Origin: Burkholderia savannae | GTDB taxonomy: Bacteria > Pseudomonadota > Gammaproteobacteria > Burkholderiales > Burkholderiaceae | Assembly (NCBI RefSeq): GCF_001524445.2 | Contig: NZ_CP013418.1 | Location: 2,232,001 to 2,296,000, forward strand | Direction: 5' to 3' | Length of the DNA stretch: 64,000 nucleotides | Shown here: one piece after another, positions 56,189 to 64,000 of the stretch | How the letters are laid out: each line of letters begins with the position of its first letter | Numbering within the stretch: position 1 is the stretch's first letter | The notes under the pieces: generated by a model | Databases searched by the model: none | Told to the model about the DNA's origin: nothing | Seen by the model: the letters and a program-made list of their open reading frames with translations, nothing else | Position numbers and translations under genes: made by a program

Positions 56189-56818
56189 TCAAGCCGGATC
56201 GCGCGGCGGCCGTTCAGGGCGCGCGGCGTCGACACGCGGCATGCGCCGCTTCATCTCTGCAAGCGCCAGATTCACCTCCCGCACGACGCACCGCCGTTGC
56301 GCGAGCGTGACGTGCTGTCCGACGGAGGCCGCCTCGCCTCTGTACCGAATCCGTATCCGGGGATCGCGTTCGTTGTCGAGCTCCACGGTCGCCCACAGCG
56401 GATTCGATTCGTAACGTCGAAGTTCGGCGCCGCAGCGTTGAATCACTTCGAGACGGTGCTCGGTCAGCGCGATGCAATCGTAATCGACCGCATGGCGCGC
56501 ATACAGCAGGAAGCAGCCGCCGATCACGACGATCTCGGCGATCGCGCACGCGAACACCGCCCATGCGCCGGAGATCGCGAACGGCGTCGCGACCGCCAGC
56601 GTGAGCGCGGCCAGGAGCCCGATCGACAGCAAGGACTGGCGCGGCGATAGCGCGCAGTTGCGCCGCAGCATCCAGACGTGGCGGCGCTCGGCTTCGAGCG
56701 GCGTGCGTCGCGGATGCGCGAATGCGTCGGAGCACGGAGCAGGGCCGCGATCGGACCGATCGCGCCGCGCGCTCGCATCGCCGCGCGGATGCCGCCACGC
56801 CGATGAGCGGGTGGTCAT
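56189..56818 (-). CDS. DUF2244 membrane protein
   Basis: A 209-aa protein of the DUF2244 family, frequent next to cytochrome oxidase genes in proteobacteria. The signature NCALSPRQSLLSIGLLAALTLAV is followed by a second helix (AWAVFACAIAEIVVIGGCFLLYARHAVDYDCIALTEHRLEV). An N-terminal Arg-rich stretch of about 50 residues is present. Its ATG overlaps the cox1 stop (ATGA at 56815-56818), so it is translationally coupled to cox1; an accessory or assembly role is an inference from that coupling. Confidence 0.87.
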   Translation of the reverse strand: MTTRSSAWRHPRGDASARRDRSDRGPAPCSDAFAHPRRTPLEAERRHVWMLRRNCALSPRQSLLSIGLLAALTLAVATPFAISGAWAVFACAIAEIVVIGGCFLLYARHAVDYDCIALTEHRLEVIQRCGAELRRYESNPLWATVELDNERDPRIRIRYRGEAASVGQHVTLAQRRCVVREVNLALAEMKRRMPRVDAARPERPPRDPA

Positions 56819-58410
56819 TTCACCACGGGCGGCGTTTCGAACGAATGGTAGGGCGCCGGGCTCGGCAGCGTCCATTCGAGACCTTGCGCGCCGTCCCACG
56901 GCTTCGCGTCGGTGCAGCGGCGCGTCTTGCCCATGTACGTCGGCAGCGCGACCCAGAACAGGAAGTACACCTGCATCAGCCCGAACGCGAATGCGCCGAT
57001 CGTCGCGATCTGGTTGAAGTCGGTGAATTGCGCGGGATAGTCCGCATAGCGGCGCGGCATGCCCGCGAGGCCGAGGAAGTGCATCGGGAAGAACGTCACG
57101 TTGAACGAGATCATCGATCCCCAGAAGTGAATCTTGCCGCGCCGCTCGTCGTAGAAGTAGCCGGTCCACTTCGGCACCCAGAAATACCAGCCCGCGTAGA
57201 TGCTGAACAGCGACGCGGCGACCATCACGTAATGGAAGTGCGCGATGATGTAATAGGTGCCGTGCAGCGCGACGTTCAACGGCGCCATCGCGAGCGTGAC
57301 GCCGGTCAGGCCGCCGATCAGGAATACGAAGATGAATCCGATCGAGAACAGCATCGGCGTTTCGAACGTCAGCGAGCCGCGCCACATCGTCGCGACCCAG
57401 TTGAACACCTTCACGCCCGTCGGCACCGCGATCGTCATCGTCGCATACATGAAGAACAATTGCCCGGCGACCGGCATGCCGGTCACGAACATGTGGTGCG
57501 CCCAGACCATGAACGACAGGATGCCGATCGATGCGGTCGCGTACACCATCGACGCATAGCCGAAGAGCGGCTTGCGCGCGAACGCGGGAATCACCTGCGA
57601 GATCATTCCGAAGCCGGGCAGGATCATCACGTAGACCTCGGGATGGCCGAAGTACCAGAAGATGTGCTGATACAGAACCGGATCGCCGCCGCCCGACGCA
57701 TTGAAGAACGACGTGCCGAAATGCCGGTCGAACAGCACCATCGTCACCGCGCCCGCGAGCACCGGCATGATCGCGATCAGCAGGAACGACGTGATGATCC
57801 ACGTCCACGCGAACATCGGCATCTTCATCAGCGTGAGGCCGGGCGCGCGCATGTTGACCACGGTCACGACGATGTTGATCGCCCCCATGATCGACGACGC
57901 GCCGGCGATGTGAATCGCGAAGATCGACAAGTCCATGCCCGGGCCCATCTGCGTGGAGAGCGGCGCGTACATCGTCCAGCCGGCGGCCGGCGCGCCGCCC
58001 GGCACGAAGAACGAGCCGATCAGGAGCGCGCTCGACACCGGCAGCAGCCAGAAGCTGAAATTGTTCATTCGCGCGAATGCCATGTCGGACGCGCCGATCT
58101 GCAGCGGGATCATCCAGTTCGCGAGGCCGACGAACGCGGGCATGATCGCGCCGAAGATCATGATGAATCCGTGCTCCGTCGTCAGCTGATTGAAGAATTC
58201 CGGCCGCATCAGCTGCAGGCCGGGTTCGAACAGCTCCGCGCGGATCATGAGCGCCATCACGCCGCCGATCATCAGGTTGATGACCGAAAACAGCAGATAC
58301 AGCGTGCCGATGTCCTTGTGATTCGTCGCGAACAGCCAGCGGCGCCAGCCGGTCGGTATGTGATGCGCGGCGTCGTGGACGTCCGTCACGTTCGTGGAGA
58401 TTTCGCTCAT
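56815..58410 (-). CDS. ctaD: Cytochrome c oxidase subunit I (aa3 type)
   Basis: Haem-copper oxidase subunit I, 531 aa, with twelve helices. Metal ligands are all visible: the haem a His in TEHGFIMIFGA, the CuB His and crosslinked Tyr in FGHPEVYVMILPG, the CuB pair in VWAHHMF, and the haem pair in IIAHFHYVM. TFFPMHFLGLAGMPRRYADYP is typical of aa3 enzymes. No subunit II, III or assembly gene is adjacent apart from DUF2244, so either it is a secondary copy or it pairs with subunits elsewhere. Confidence 0.95.
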   Translation of the reverse strand: MSEISTNVTDVHDAAHHIPTGWRRWLFATNHKDIGTLYLLFSVINLMIGGVMALMIRAELFEPGLQLMRPEFFNQLTTEHGFIMIFGAIMPAFVGLANWMIPLQIGASDMAFARMNNFSFWLLPVSSALLIGSFFVPGGAPAAGWTMYAPLSTQMGPGMDLSIFAIHIAGASSIMGAINIVVTVVNMRAPGLTLMKMPMFAWTWIITSFLLIAIMPVLAGAVTMVLFDRHFGTSFFNASGGGDPVLYQHIFWYFGHPEVYVMILPGFGMISQVIPAFARKPLFGYASMVYATASIGILSFMVWAHHMFVTGMPVAGQLFFMYATMTIAVPTGVKVFNWVATMWRGSLTFETPMLFSIGFIFVFLIGGLTGVTLAMAPLNVALHGTYYIIAHFHYVMVAASLFSIYAGWYFWVPKWTGYFYDERRGKIHFWGSMISFNVTFFPMHFLGLAGMPRRYADYPAQFTDFNQIATIGAFAFGLMQVYFLFWVALPTYMGKTRRCTDAKPWDGAQGLEWTLPSPAPYHSFETPPVVK

Positions 58411-59232
58411 CGTGTCCTTGTCTCGTTCTCGAAAATCCGGCAGGCGAGGCCGTCGCGCCAACTGACGACGACATGCCGCGACCGCGATATCCGACGCGCT
58501 TGCCATGGGCAACTGAACATCGTGCCGCGCATGTCATCGGTCTGAACGATGCGTTGCGTCTTGTGAAGACGAAGCGAGTGGTGTTCGGCCAGCCGCCGGG
58601 CACGGCGGCGTGAACGAGATTTCACGCGACGCGTCATGGATCGCTTGGCCGTCGCTTGATTCGACGCGCAGCCGATGCCGGGCAAATCCTCTGTTTCGAT
58701 CAGCCGAGGTTAATTCGCGCGGCTTTTCGTCTCAAGCAGCAGATGACGCGAAAAATCGTGAAGCAGATGACGGGTAGCGTTCGGGAGAAATGCCGCTCGG
58801 GAGCCGTCGACCCGGCGGCGAGTGGTTGTCGGCGACGAGTTTGATGCAAGGCGTGCGGTGAAGCACGCATGTGTCGCGTCGGTTCGCGGCGAATCGACCA
58901 TTCGGCGCGTCGACGTGCGACTGGTGGGCGTTGCCGCCGCATGCGCCGCGTATCGGCGGATTGCATTTGGCGCGTGGCGCGACGTTCAATCGCGATTCGG
59001 ACTTCGGTCGCTCTCACACCGGAAAAGGCGGGCGATTTCATTTCGCGCGCTCGACGCATCTGCAAAAAGCGGAAGGCCATGACCGCGTGCGGCCTGCGCG
59101 GTGCATGAAGGAAATGATTGTCGTGCCGACGGAAGGTAGCGGAGACGGATTATCCATACACCGAATGACCGCGATGCCATGCGAGATGTCGATATGGTGC
59201 GCAGAACGACTGGCGTGGCCGCATGACCGAAG
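58411..59232. other. Long upstream region of the oxidase gene
   Basis: About 820 nt of noncoding sequence; open frames here are short and biased. The oxidase promoter must lie in it, but no convincing pair is assigned. Confidence 0.5.
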
Positions 59233-59265
59233 AAAAAGCCCCGCGTCCCTTGCGGAGACGCGGGG
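59233..59265 (-). terminator. Rho-independent terminator, - strand
   Basis: A perfect 9-bp stem (CCCCGCGTC, 59239-59247, with GACGCGGGG, 59257-59265) and 9-nt loop; reading the - strand it is followed by C and TTTTT (59237-59233). It ends transcripts that arrive from higher coordinates. Confidence 0.8.
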
Positions 59266-59300
59266 AAAGCTAGAGACAACGAGTGTGCCGTGACCAGGTG

Positions 59301-59323
59301 GTGCACGGAGTTTTACTCTGCAC
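59301..59323. other. Hairpin upstream of the terminator
   Basis: GTGCA/TGCAC flanks a GAGT/ACTC inner stem (59301-59323). It could be part of a structured short transcript ending at 59233. Confidence 0.4.
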
Positions 59324-59461
59324 GAAAATGAGAGACATGGAAATCGGACGAGTTCAATTTATTCGCCTTCCTATGCTTTATGGAGGGTTCGCGAAATCTC
59401 CAACTCGCACGATATGGCGACGCATGCGTGACGTCCCATGCATGACGGGAACGAATCGTGG

Positions 59462-59495
59462 AAAAAAAGCCCTCACGTCCAGCGGACGTGAGGGC
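59462..59495 (-). terminator. Strong Rho-independent terminator, - strand
   Basis: A perfect 12-bp stem (GCCCTCACGTCC, 59469-59480, with GGACGTGAGGGC, 59484-59495), 3-nt loop, followed on the - strand by seven T (59468-59462). Among the strongest in the window. Confidence 0.88.
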
Positions 59496-59600
59496 AAACG
59501 GATGGAAACGGCCAAGGGCGAGCGCTTACCCTTGGCGCGGCCACCTCAACCCGAAGGTGGCCCGGAATTGATCTTGCGTGAATGAGAAGCGCCGATCAAT
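59462..59600 (-). ncRNA. Candidate structured small RNA ending in the strong terminator
   Basis: Upstream of the terminator on the - strand lie two further perfect hairpins: GGCCACCT/AGGTGGCC (59539-59562) and GCCAAGGG/CCCTTGGC (59511-59536). Three stable stems in about 100 nt, the last a terminator, are typical of a trans-acting small RNA. The alternative is the 3' end of a protein gene: an open frame of about 45 codons without ATG, ending RATFGLRWPRQG, stops at 59526. The 5' end is not defined. Confidence 0.4.
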
Positions 59601-59762
59601 CAGATCGGTCTGATTTTGCTCTTGCCATTCCGCTGCGATTGCGCGCTTGATCTTCTGTCGCCGCGAGAGCCGGCCCGATGCCGGCCATCGGCATGAGGCG
59701 TCGCGGCGCGCGGATGGTCGATCCTGCTGCGCCGACGGGATGCCGCCGTCGCGGCACGATTC

Positions 59763-61139
59763 TCAGTGCATGCGCGTCTCGTCAGATGTCGCAAATGCAC
59801 CGGGGAACAGGTCGCTCGCGAATCGGCGAAGAAGGGTGAACCGCCTTGAATCCTCGTCCGAATCGACGTGATTCGACGCTTGCGGCAAGGCGATCGGATT
59901 GACGAACGCGGTCGGGCAATCACGATCACGTTCGCGCGCGTTGTCGTACGCGGTGCGCGCCGATCGCGCAAACTGCTCCGTGACGAGCATTTCCATTCCG
60001 GAGCTACCGAAGGCGATAGCTTGCGCATCCGTGGGCGGCGCATCGAATCCGCGCGGCCGGTTGCAGACAGCCGCGACGTGCTCGTCGGCCGATTCGAAGT
60101 GAGTGACGAGCGTCGATTCGGCTGGCTCGATGTTCGAGTCTGGCGTGGAGTCCGTCTTTGTCGATTGAGCGCCGGAAGACAACGCATCTGTGGGTGCGGG
60201 TGGCGGCGCGCTATCGTTTTGCCCATCCAGCTCGAATCGCGGCATATCGGCATGGGCCTCATCCGGCTCGTTCCATTGCGCCAGATCGAACGGCTCCGCT
60301 TGCAGCGTTGCATCGAATGAGGCGACGTATGGCGCAGCAGCAGTTTGCATCGACGTCGCAGGGAGTTCGCGGGCGAACAGGTTCGTCCACGCGATGTCCA
60401 CTGCCTGCCGCGTCCATAGGCGCGGCGCCGATGGCGCGCGTTCGTATGCGATCGACGAGTACATCGAAGCAGTCAACATGTCGGCATAGAAAATCGGCGC
60501 ATTCGTATCGATGGAGGCGTCACGCGATTCTGCGGGCGTGCTCGCCGGCGCCGTGGCGTCCCAGCGTGGTTTCACGATCACGATCGCATCGTGCGTTGCT
60601 TCGTCCATCGCTTGCGCGACCATATCCGCATAAAAGGAGGGCGGCGTGTCGACGGACTCGCTCAGTCGCGGCCTGCCTGCATCGGACGGCGTGCCGTCGA
60701 GTGTGCGCGCCTCGATACGTGCTTGTATCGGCGAGGGCGGCGCTGATATCGGCAGCCCGACGTGGCTCGACGCTTCGACGCCCAGCTGAAATGGAAAAGG
60801 GGAGAAGCTCGTATCGGGTAGAGGGCCGGGAGGAAGCGGGCCGCTCGGCAATGGCTCGTCGTCGCCGATGCTGGCAAGATGCATCGGCAATTCATCAAGG
60901 CGATCTGCCGGAGGCCGGGCTGGATCGATGCGGCGATGTATATGCGTCCGGTCGACATCGGACACGCTCGGCGTCTCCGCAGACTTGGCGTGGAATGCAG
61001 CCGTTTCTTCAGGTGCGGGATTCATTTTCTTGTCGACGCTGACGCTCGTCTGGACCGTATACGTGAGCGGTCCCGACATCGCAAGCATGAACGCGAACAC
61101 GAAGCCGACAATCCAGATGTGCGTTTGACGTATCGACAT
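59763..61139 (-). CDS. Proline-rich membrane-anchored protein, unknown
   Basis: A 458-aa protein with no recognised family. One N-terminal signal-anchor helix (HIWIVGFVFAFMLAMSGPLTY, about 7-27) is followed by a long hydrophilic, Pro/Ala/Asp-rich region (PLPSGPLPPGPLPDTS near 100). Repeated short elements resembling each other occur: SFYADMVAQAM and IFYADMLTASM. The layout resembles TonB-like or periplasm-spanning stalks, without a TonB C-domain. It neighbours a trimeric autotransporter, so a role in its assembly or display is possible but unproven. GC is lower than the average for the window. Confidence 0.72.
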   Translation of the reverse strand: MSIRQTHIWIVGFVFAFMLAMSGPLTYTVQTSVSVDKKMNPAPEETAAFHAKSAETPSVSDVDRTHIHRRIDPARPPADRLDELPMHLASIGDDEPLPSGPLPPGPLPDTSFSPFPFQLGVEASSHVGLPISAPPSPIQARIEARTLDGTPSDAGRPRLSESVDTPPSFYADMVAQAMDEATHDAIVIVKPRWDATAPASTPAESRDASIDTNAPIFYADMLTASMYSSIAYERAPSAPRLWTRQAVDIAWTNLFARELPATSMQTAAAPYVASFDATLQAEPFDLAQWNEPDEAHADMPRFELDGQNDSAPPPAPTDALSSGAQSTKTDSTPDSNIEPAESTLVTHFESADEHVAAVCNRPRGFDAPPTDAQAIAFGSSGMEMLVTEQFARSARTAYDNARERDRDCPTAFVNPIALPQASNHVDSDEDSRRFTLLRRFASDLFPGAFATSDETRMH

Positions 61140-61449
61140 GGATGCCGAAGTCCTCCGAGGTAATGGCGGGCCGTGGATCTATTGCGACGGCGAGCGTCGG
61201 CGCCGGGGCGACAAGCCAGGCAGAAACCCGCGGCGTCGCGCCGTGATGTGACGCATTCTTCCTTGACGAAATTGATGCGGCGAATCGTTTTAGGCCGAGC
61301 CGCGCATGCATCAGGACTCGATCGTCACGCGGATCGCGGTATGTCCGAAAAACCGCCGTGCCCGGAATCGCGTGGGTGCTTCGTTATCGAGTGAAGAGTG
61401 GGTGGGCGTCGGTTTGTTCGATGAAATTTCGCAGACGCACGCAGACGCT
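61140..61449. other. Intergenic between two - strand genes
   Basis: About 310 nt; no gene supported. Confidence 0.45.
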
Positions 61450-61806
61450 TCAATCAAGCTGCATTTGGGCAAGGAACTGCTCGCGATCGAAGGTCAATCT
61501 CAGCGAGCGGCTTTGAGCGCTCCACATCAGAAGTCGACCGGGTTCGCGAAGCCACTGCCCATTGCTCCGGAAAACCCAGGTGACGTAGCCTCCCGGATGC
61601 TCGACAGTCCGATGGGGCGGGCCGAGATGCCAACCTACATGCGTCATCGGCGTGCCGAGGGGCAGCAGGCGCTCCAATTCGTTGCGTGTCTTCCAAGCGA
61701 GAAGGTCGTCGCACTTCCGTGCCGTGATAAGAGCGTGCAGTCGCGCCGACAGGCGGTGAACAAGCGATTTCGATTTTGGGGAATTCGTCGAGATGGATGT
61801 ATTCAT
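61450..61806 (-). CDS. Small BamE/SmpA-like protein without signal peptide
   Basis: A 118-aa basic protein. The core LERLLPLGTPMTHVGWHLGPPHRTVEHPGGYVTWVFRSNG resembles the G-M-x2-x-V-x2-x-LGPP...W-x-Y/F pattern of SmpA/BamE-fold small proteins, but no lipobox or signal is seen. The C-terminus LRLTFDREQFLAQMQLD completes the beta hairpin. It lies between the proline-rich protein and the divergent trimeric autotransporter gene. Function unknown; the fold suggestion is tentative. Confidence 0.66.
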   Translation of the reverse strand: MNTSISTNSPKSKSLVHRLSARLHALITARKCDDLLAWKTRNELERLLPLGTPMTHVGWHLGPPHRTVEHPGGYVTWVFRSNGQWLREPGRLLMWSAQSRSLRLTFDREQFLAQMQLD

Positions 61807-62576
61807 GATGCAGGGCTCATGCCGGCCATTCGTGTTTCGTCGGTCAACGCCAACGGCCGTCTGTATTCGAGGTGTCGAACGGCCTCGCGCCGTCGGTGGA
61901 TGAAAAGTGTCCCACGTCCTCCAGCGTAAGGCGATCGGACGGGTTCGAAAGGTGGTGTTCGTCGCGATGGGGAACGGGTATTTCTCGTCTGCAGGGAATC
62001 GATAAAAAGAAGAAGTGCGCGATTCGTGTTGCGTTGCGGATTCCGGATGAATAGTGGGGCCAATGAGGCTGATTTCACTGATCCAAAACCGAACTTGTCT
62101 TATGTCTTCGCCGAATTTCTGTCGTTATGATGCGATCGATCGGCTCTAACTCGTTTGATTGAAGAAGTCGGAATGTCGGCAGTACGTCATGTGTCGTGCG
62201 AATGAGGTTCCGATTTTTTCTGCGAGATGGACAGGCACTCGATCGAGAGGTGCGAGAAATTGCATTTAGTTTAGTTATGCAAATTGTATGGCCGCGTGAC
62301 TTATCGAGGCGAGTCGCCTTACTCATGGTGGGAACCATTAAGCGCCAGTAGTGACGGGACGTTTCGCACGCGCCACGCTCGTTGCCGCCGGCGCCTGCAT
62401 CACCCGATGCCCGTGATTTGCAAATGATGTGTCGCGCCGGATCGACTGCGGTGGAATGACGACGGGGTTTCGTGACGCCTCGGCACATGCGGATCGTTCG
62501 ATTGCCCGATCAAGCAGTACGGGGAATTGGATAGATCGACTCTATGACTAATTCAGTAAAACTAAAGGATTGAATC
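61807..62576. other. AT-rich upstream region of the trimeric autotransporter
   Basis: About 770 nt of clearly lower GC than the window average. Contains weak open frames only. It should hold the adhesin promoter; AAAGGA (62564-62569) is the ribosome site. Confidence 0.55.
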
Positions 62577-64000
62577 GTGAGCTACAAGATTGATCGACGC
62601 GGAAATAGTACGGCGAGCCGACGAGGAAGGCGAAAGCCTTCGCGGTCCGTCATGACGCAGCATGCGGCGCTCGTCACGCTTCTTCTCGCTGCATGGTCCG
62701 CGCCGAGCGTCGCACAGACGTCGACCCATCCTGGATCGGGCGCGCAGAGTGTCGAGGTAGGGGCGGGGTCGAACGCATCGGGCTCGCAAAGCACCGCGCT
62801 GGGTAACAATGCGCAGGCGTCCGGCAGCCAAAGCGCGGCAACGGGGCAGGGCTCGAAGGCGACGGGCAGTAGTAGTACGGCGACGGGTCAAGGCTCGCAC
62901 GCATCGGGTAGTAACAGCACGGCGACGGGTCAAGGCTCGCAAGCGACAGGTGACAACAGTACGGCAACGGGCCAGGACGCCACCGCGTCGGGCGAATCGA
63001 GCACGGCAACGGGTCAAGGTTCGCAAGCGACGGGTGACAACAGCACGGCGACGGGTCAGGACGCCATCGCGTCGGGCGAATCGAGCACGGCAACGGGCCA
63101 AGGTTCGCAAGCGACGGGTGACAACAGTACGGCAACGGGTCAGGACGCCAAGGCGTCGGGCGAATCGAGCACGGCGACCGGCCAAGGCTCGCAAGCGACG
63201 GGTGACAACAGTACGGCAGCGGGCCAGGATGCGACCGCGTCGGGCGAATCGAGCACGGCAACGGGTCAAGGTTCGCAAGCGACGGGTGACAACAGCACGG
63301 CGACGGGTCAGGACGCCATCGCGTCGGGCGAATCGAGCACGGCAACGGGCCAAGGTTCGCAAGCGACGGGTGATAACAGTACGGCAACGGGTCAGGACGC
63401 CAAGGCGTCGGGCGAATCGAGCACGGCGACGGGTCAAGGCTCGCAAGCGACGGGTGACAACAGTACGGCAGCGGGCCAGGATGCGACCGCGTCGGGCGAA
63501 TCAAGCACGGCGACGGGTCAAGGCTCGCAAGCGACGGGCGACAACAGTACGGCAACGGGTCAGGACGCCACCGCGTCGGGTGAATCGAGCACGGCGACGG
63601 GTCAAGGCTCGCAAGCGACGGGCGACAGCAGTACGGCAACGGGTCAGGACGCCAAGGCGTCGGGCGAATCAAGCACGGCGACGGGTCAAGGCTCGCAAGC
63701 GACGGGTGACAACAGTACGGCAACGGGCCAGGACGCCACCGCGTCGGGTGAATCAAGCACGGCAACGGGTCAGGGCTCGCAAGCGACGGGTGGTAACAGT
63801 ACGGCAACGGGTCAGGATGCCAAGGCGTCGGGCGAATCGAGCACGGCGACGGGGCAAGGCTCGCAAGCGACGGGTGACAACAGTACGGCAACGGGTCAGG
63901 ACGCCACCGCATCGGGTGAATCAAGCACGGCGACGGGTCAAGGCTCGAAAGCGACGGGTGACAACAGCACGGCAACGGGCCAGGATGCCACCGCATCGGG
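62577..64000 (+). CDS. Trimeric autotransporter adhesin (YadA-like head), 5' part
   Basis: Partial gene, open to the window end without a stop. GTG 62577, with AAAGGA 7 nt upstream, begins a long signal region: a basic stretch (VSYKIDRRGNSTASRRGRRK) then MTQHAALVTLLLAAWSAPSVAQ. ATG 62652 is an alternative start. The mature N-terminus is a YadA-type beta-roll head with 14-residue motifs (VEVGAGSNASGSQSTALGNNAQASG). From about 62863 it is an almost perfect array of STATGQGSQATGDN alternating with STATGQDATASGES. The stalk and C-terminal anchor lie beyond the window. In Burkholderia such proteins mediate adhesion and autoaggregation. Confidence 0.9.
   Translation, partial: MSYKIDRRGNSTASRRGRRKPSRSVMTQHAALVTLLLAAWSAPSVAQTSTHPGSGAQSVEVGAGSNASGSQSTALGNNAQASGSQSAATGQGSKATGSSSTATGQGSHASGSNSTATGQGSQATGDNSTATGQDATASGESSTATGQGSQATGDNSTATGQDAIASGESSTATGQGSQATGDNSTATGQDAKASGESSTATGQGSQATGDNSTAAGQDATASGESSTATGQGSQATGDNSTATGQDAIASGESSTATGQGSQATGDNSTATGQDAKASGESSTATGQGSQATGDNSTAAGQDATASGESSTATGQGSQATGDNSTATGQDATASGESSTATGQGSQATGDSSTATGQDAKASGESSTATGQGSQATGDNSTATGQDATASGESSTATGQGSQATGGNSTATGQDAKASGESSTATGQGSQATGDNSTATGQDATASGESSTATGQGSKATGDNSTATGQDATAS
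62863..64000 (+). repeat. 84-bp coding tandem repeat in the adhesin, with 252-bp superrepeat
   Basis: The unit is 28 codons, two 14-residue halves. At least 12 copies to the window end. One variable residue cycles Thr/Ile/Lys in GQDA-x-ASG. The Ile-bearing copies at 63066 and 63318 are exactly 252 nt apart, marking a three-unit higher-order duplication. Confidence 0.95.

Noticed and set aside
62562..63996. Two long - strand frames (294 and 440 codons) opposite the adhesin repeat, one made of CCHPSLASL-like repeats
   Set aside because: They are the reverse reading of an 84-bp coding repeat, so the periodicity guarantees open frames; the + strand frame has a ribosome site, signal peptide and YadA-type motifs.
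62863..64000. Possible CRISPR array because of regular repeats
   Set aside because: The repeat is contiguous, in frame and codes for a beta-roll motif; there are no unique spacers or cas genes.

Overview
The window is high-GC DNA (most genes have the strong G/C third-position bias of about 67-68 % GC genomes) with gene content typical of Burkholderia, most like the B. pseudomallei/thailandensis group and probably a secondary replicon rich in accessory catabolic, surface and resistance loci. That placement is inferred from family content only; there is no rRNA or tRNA marker and no replication gene.

Layout. (1) 126-12069: an RcsB-like response regulator leads a type I secretion set (TolC-like outer-membrane factor, HlyD-like adaptor, C39-peptidase ABC exporter), followed by two small genes whose products share a 15-residue leader ending in Gly-Ala, and then a complete chaperone-usher fimbrial operon (pilin, chaperone, usher, tip adhesin). 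All read on the + strand. This is the most unusual part of the window. (2) 12505-17040: alpha/beta hydrolase, an H-NS-family protein in locally lower-GC DNA, an LRAT-fold protein and a small membrane protein preceded by a perfect FNR-type inverted repeat. (3) 17489-31742: alanine dehydrogenase, enoyl-CoA hydratase, a Vgb-like lyase, a metabolite-uptake block (two MFS carriers, an amidohydrolase, a LysR regulator divergent from an FMN-dependent 2-hydroxyacid dehydrogenase), GNAT, ArgO/ArgP divergent pair, and an FNR protein with all four cluster cysteines. (4) 31892-40637: universal stress protein, ketoglutarate-semialdehyde dehydrogenase with an SMP-30 lactonase, small hypothetical genes, serine acetyltransferase, and a folE-folM-like pair. 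(5) 40781-48931: the 4-hydroxybenzoate/protocatechuate branch (LysR, pobA, pcaI, pcaJ, pcaB, pcaD, pcaC, pcaK), with repeated GTTCG-N5-CGAA boxes upstream of pobA and pcaI. (6) 49338-54693: LysE-type exporter; a mercury locus (merR, textbook mer operator, merA, and a merB broken at a run of nine A); a thioredoxin-like protein and YjbQ. (7) 55414-64000: a lipoprotein, a DUF2244 protein overlapping a solitary cytochrome c oxidase subunit I gene, a hairpin-rich noncoding stretch, a proline-rich membrane-anchored protein, and the 5' part of a trimeric autotransporter adhesin with an 84-bp repeat that runs off the window.

How they fit together: region 1 reads as a surface/secretion island in which one regulator may control peptide export and fimbriae; region 5 converts 4-hydroxybenzoate through protocatechuate toward succinyl-CoA/acetyl-CoA but lacks pcaGH and pcaF here; the FNR protein offers a local oxygen sensor, with a candidate target box inside the window. 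Very many long open frames on the opposite strand are composition artefacts and are not listed.
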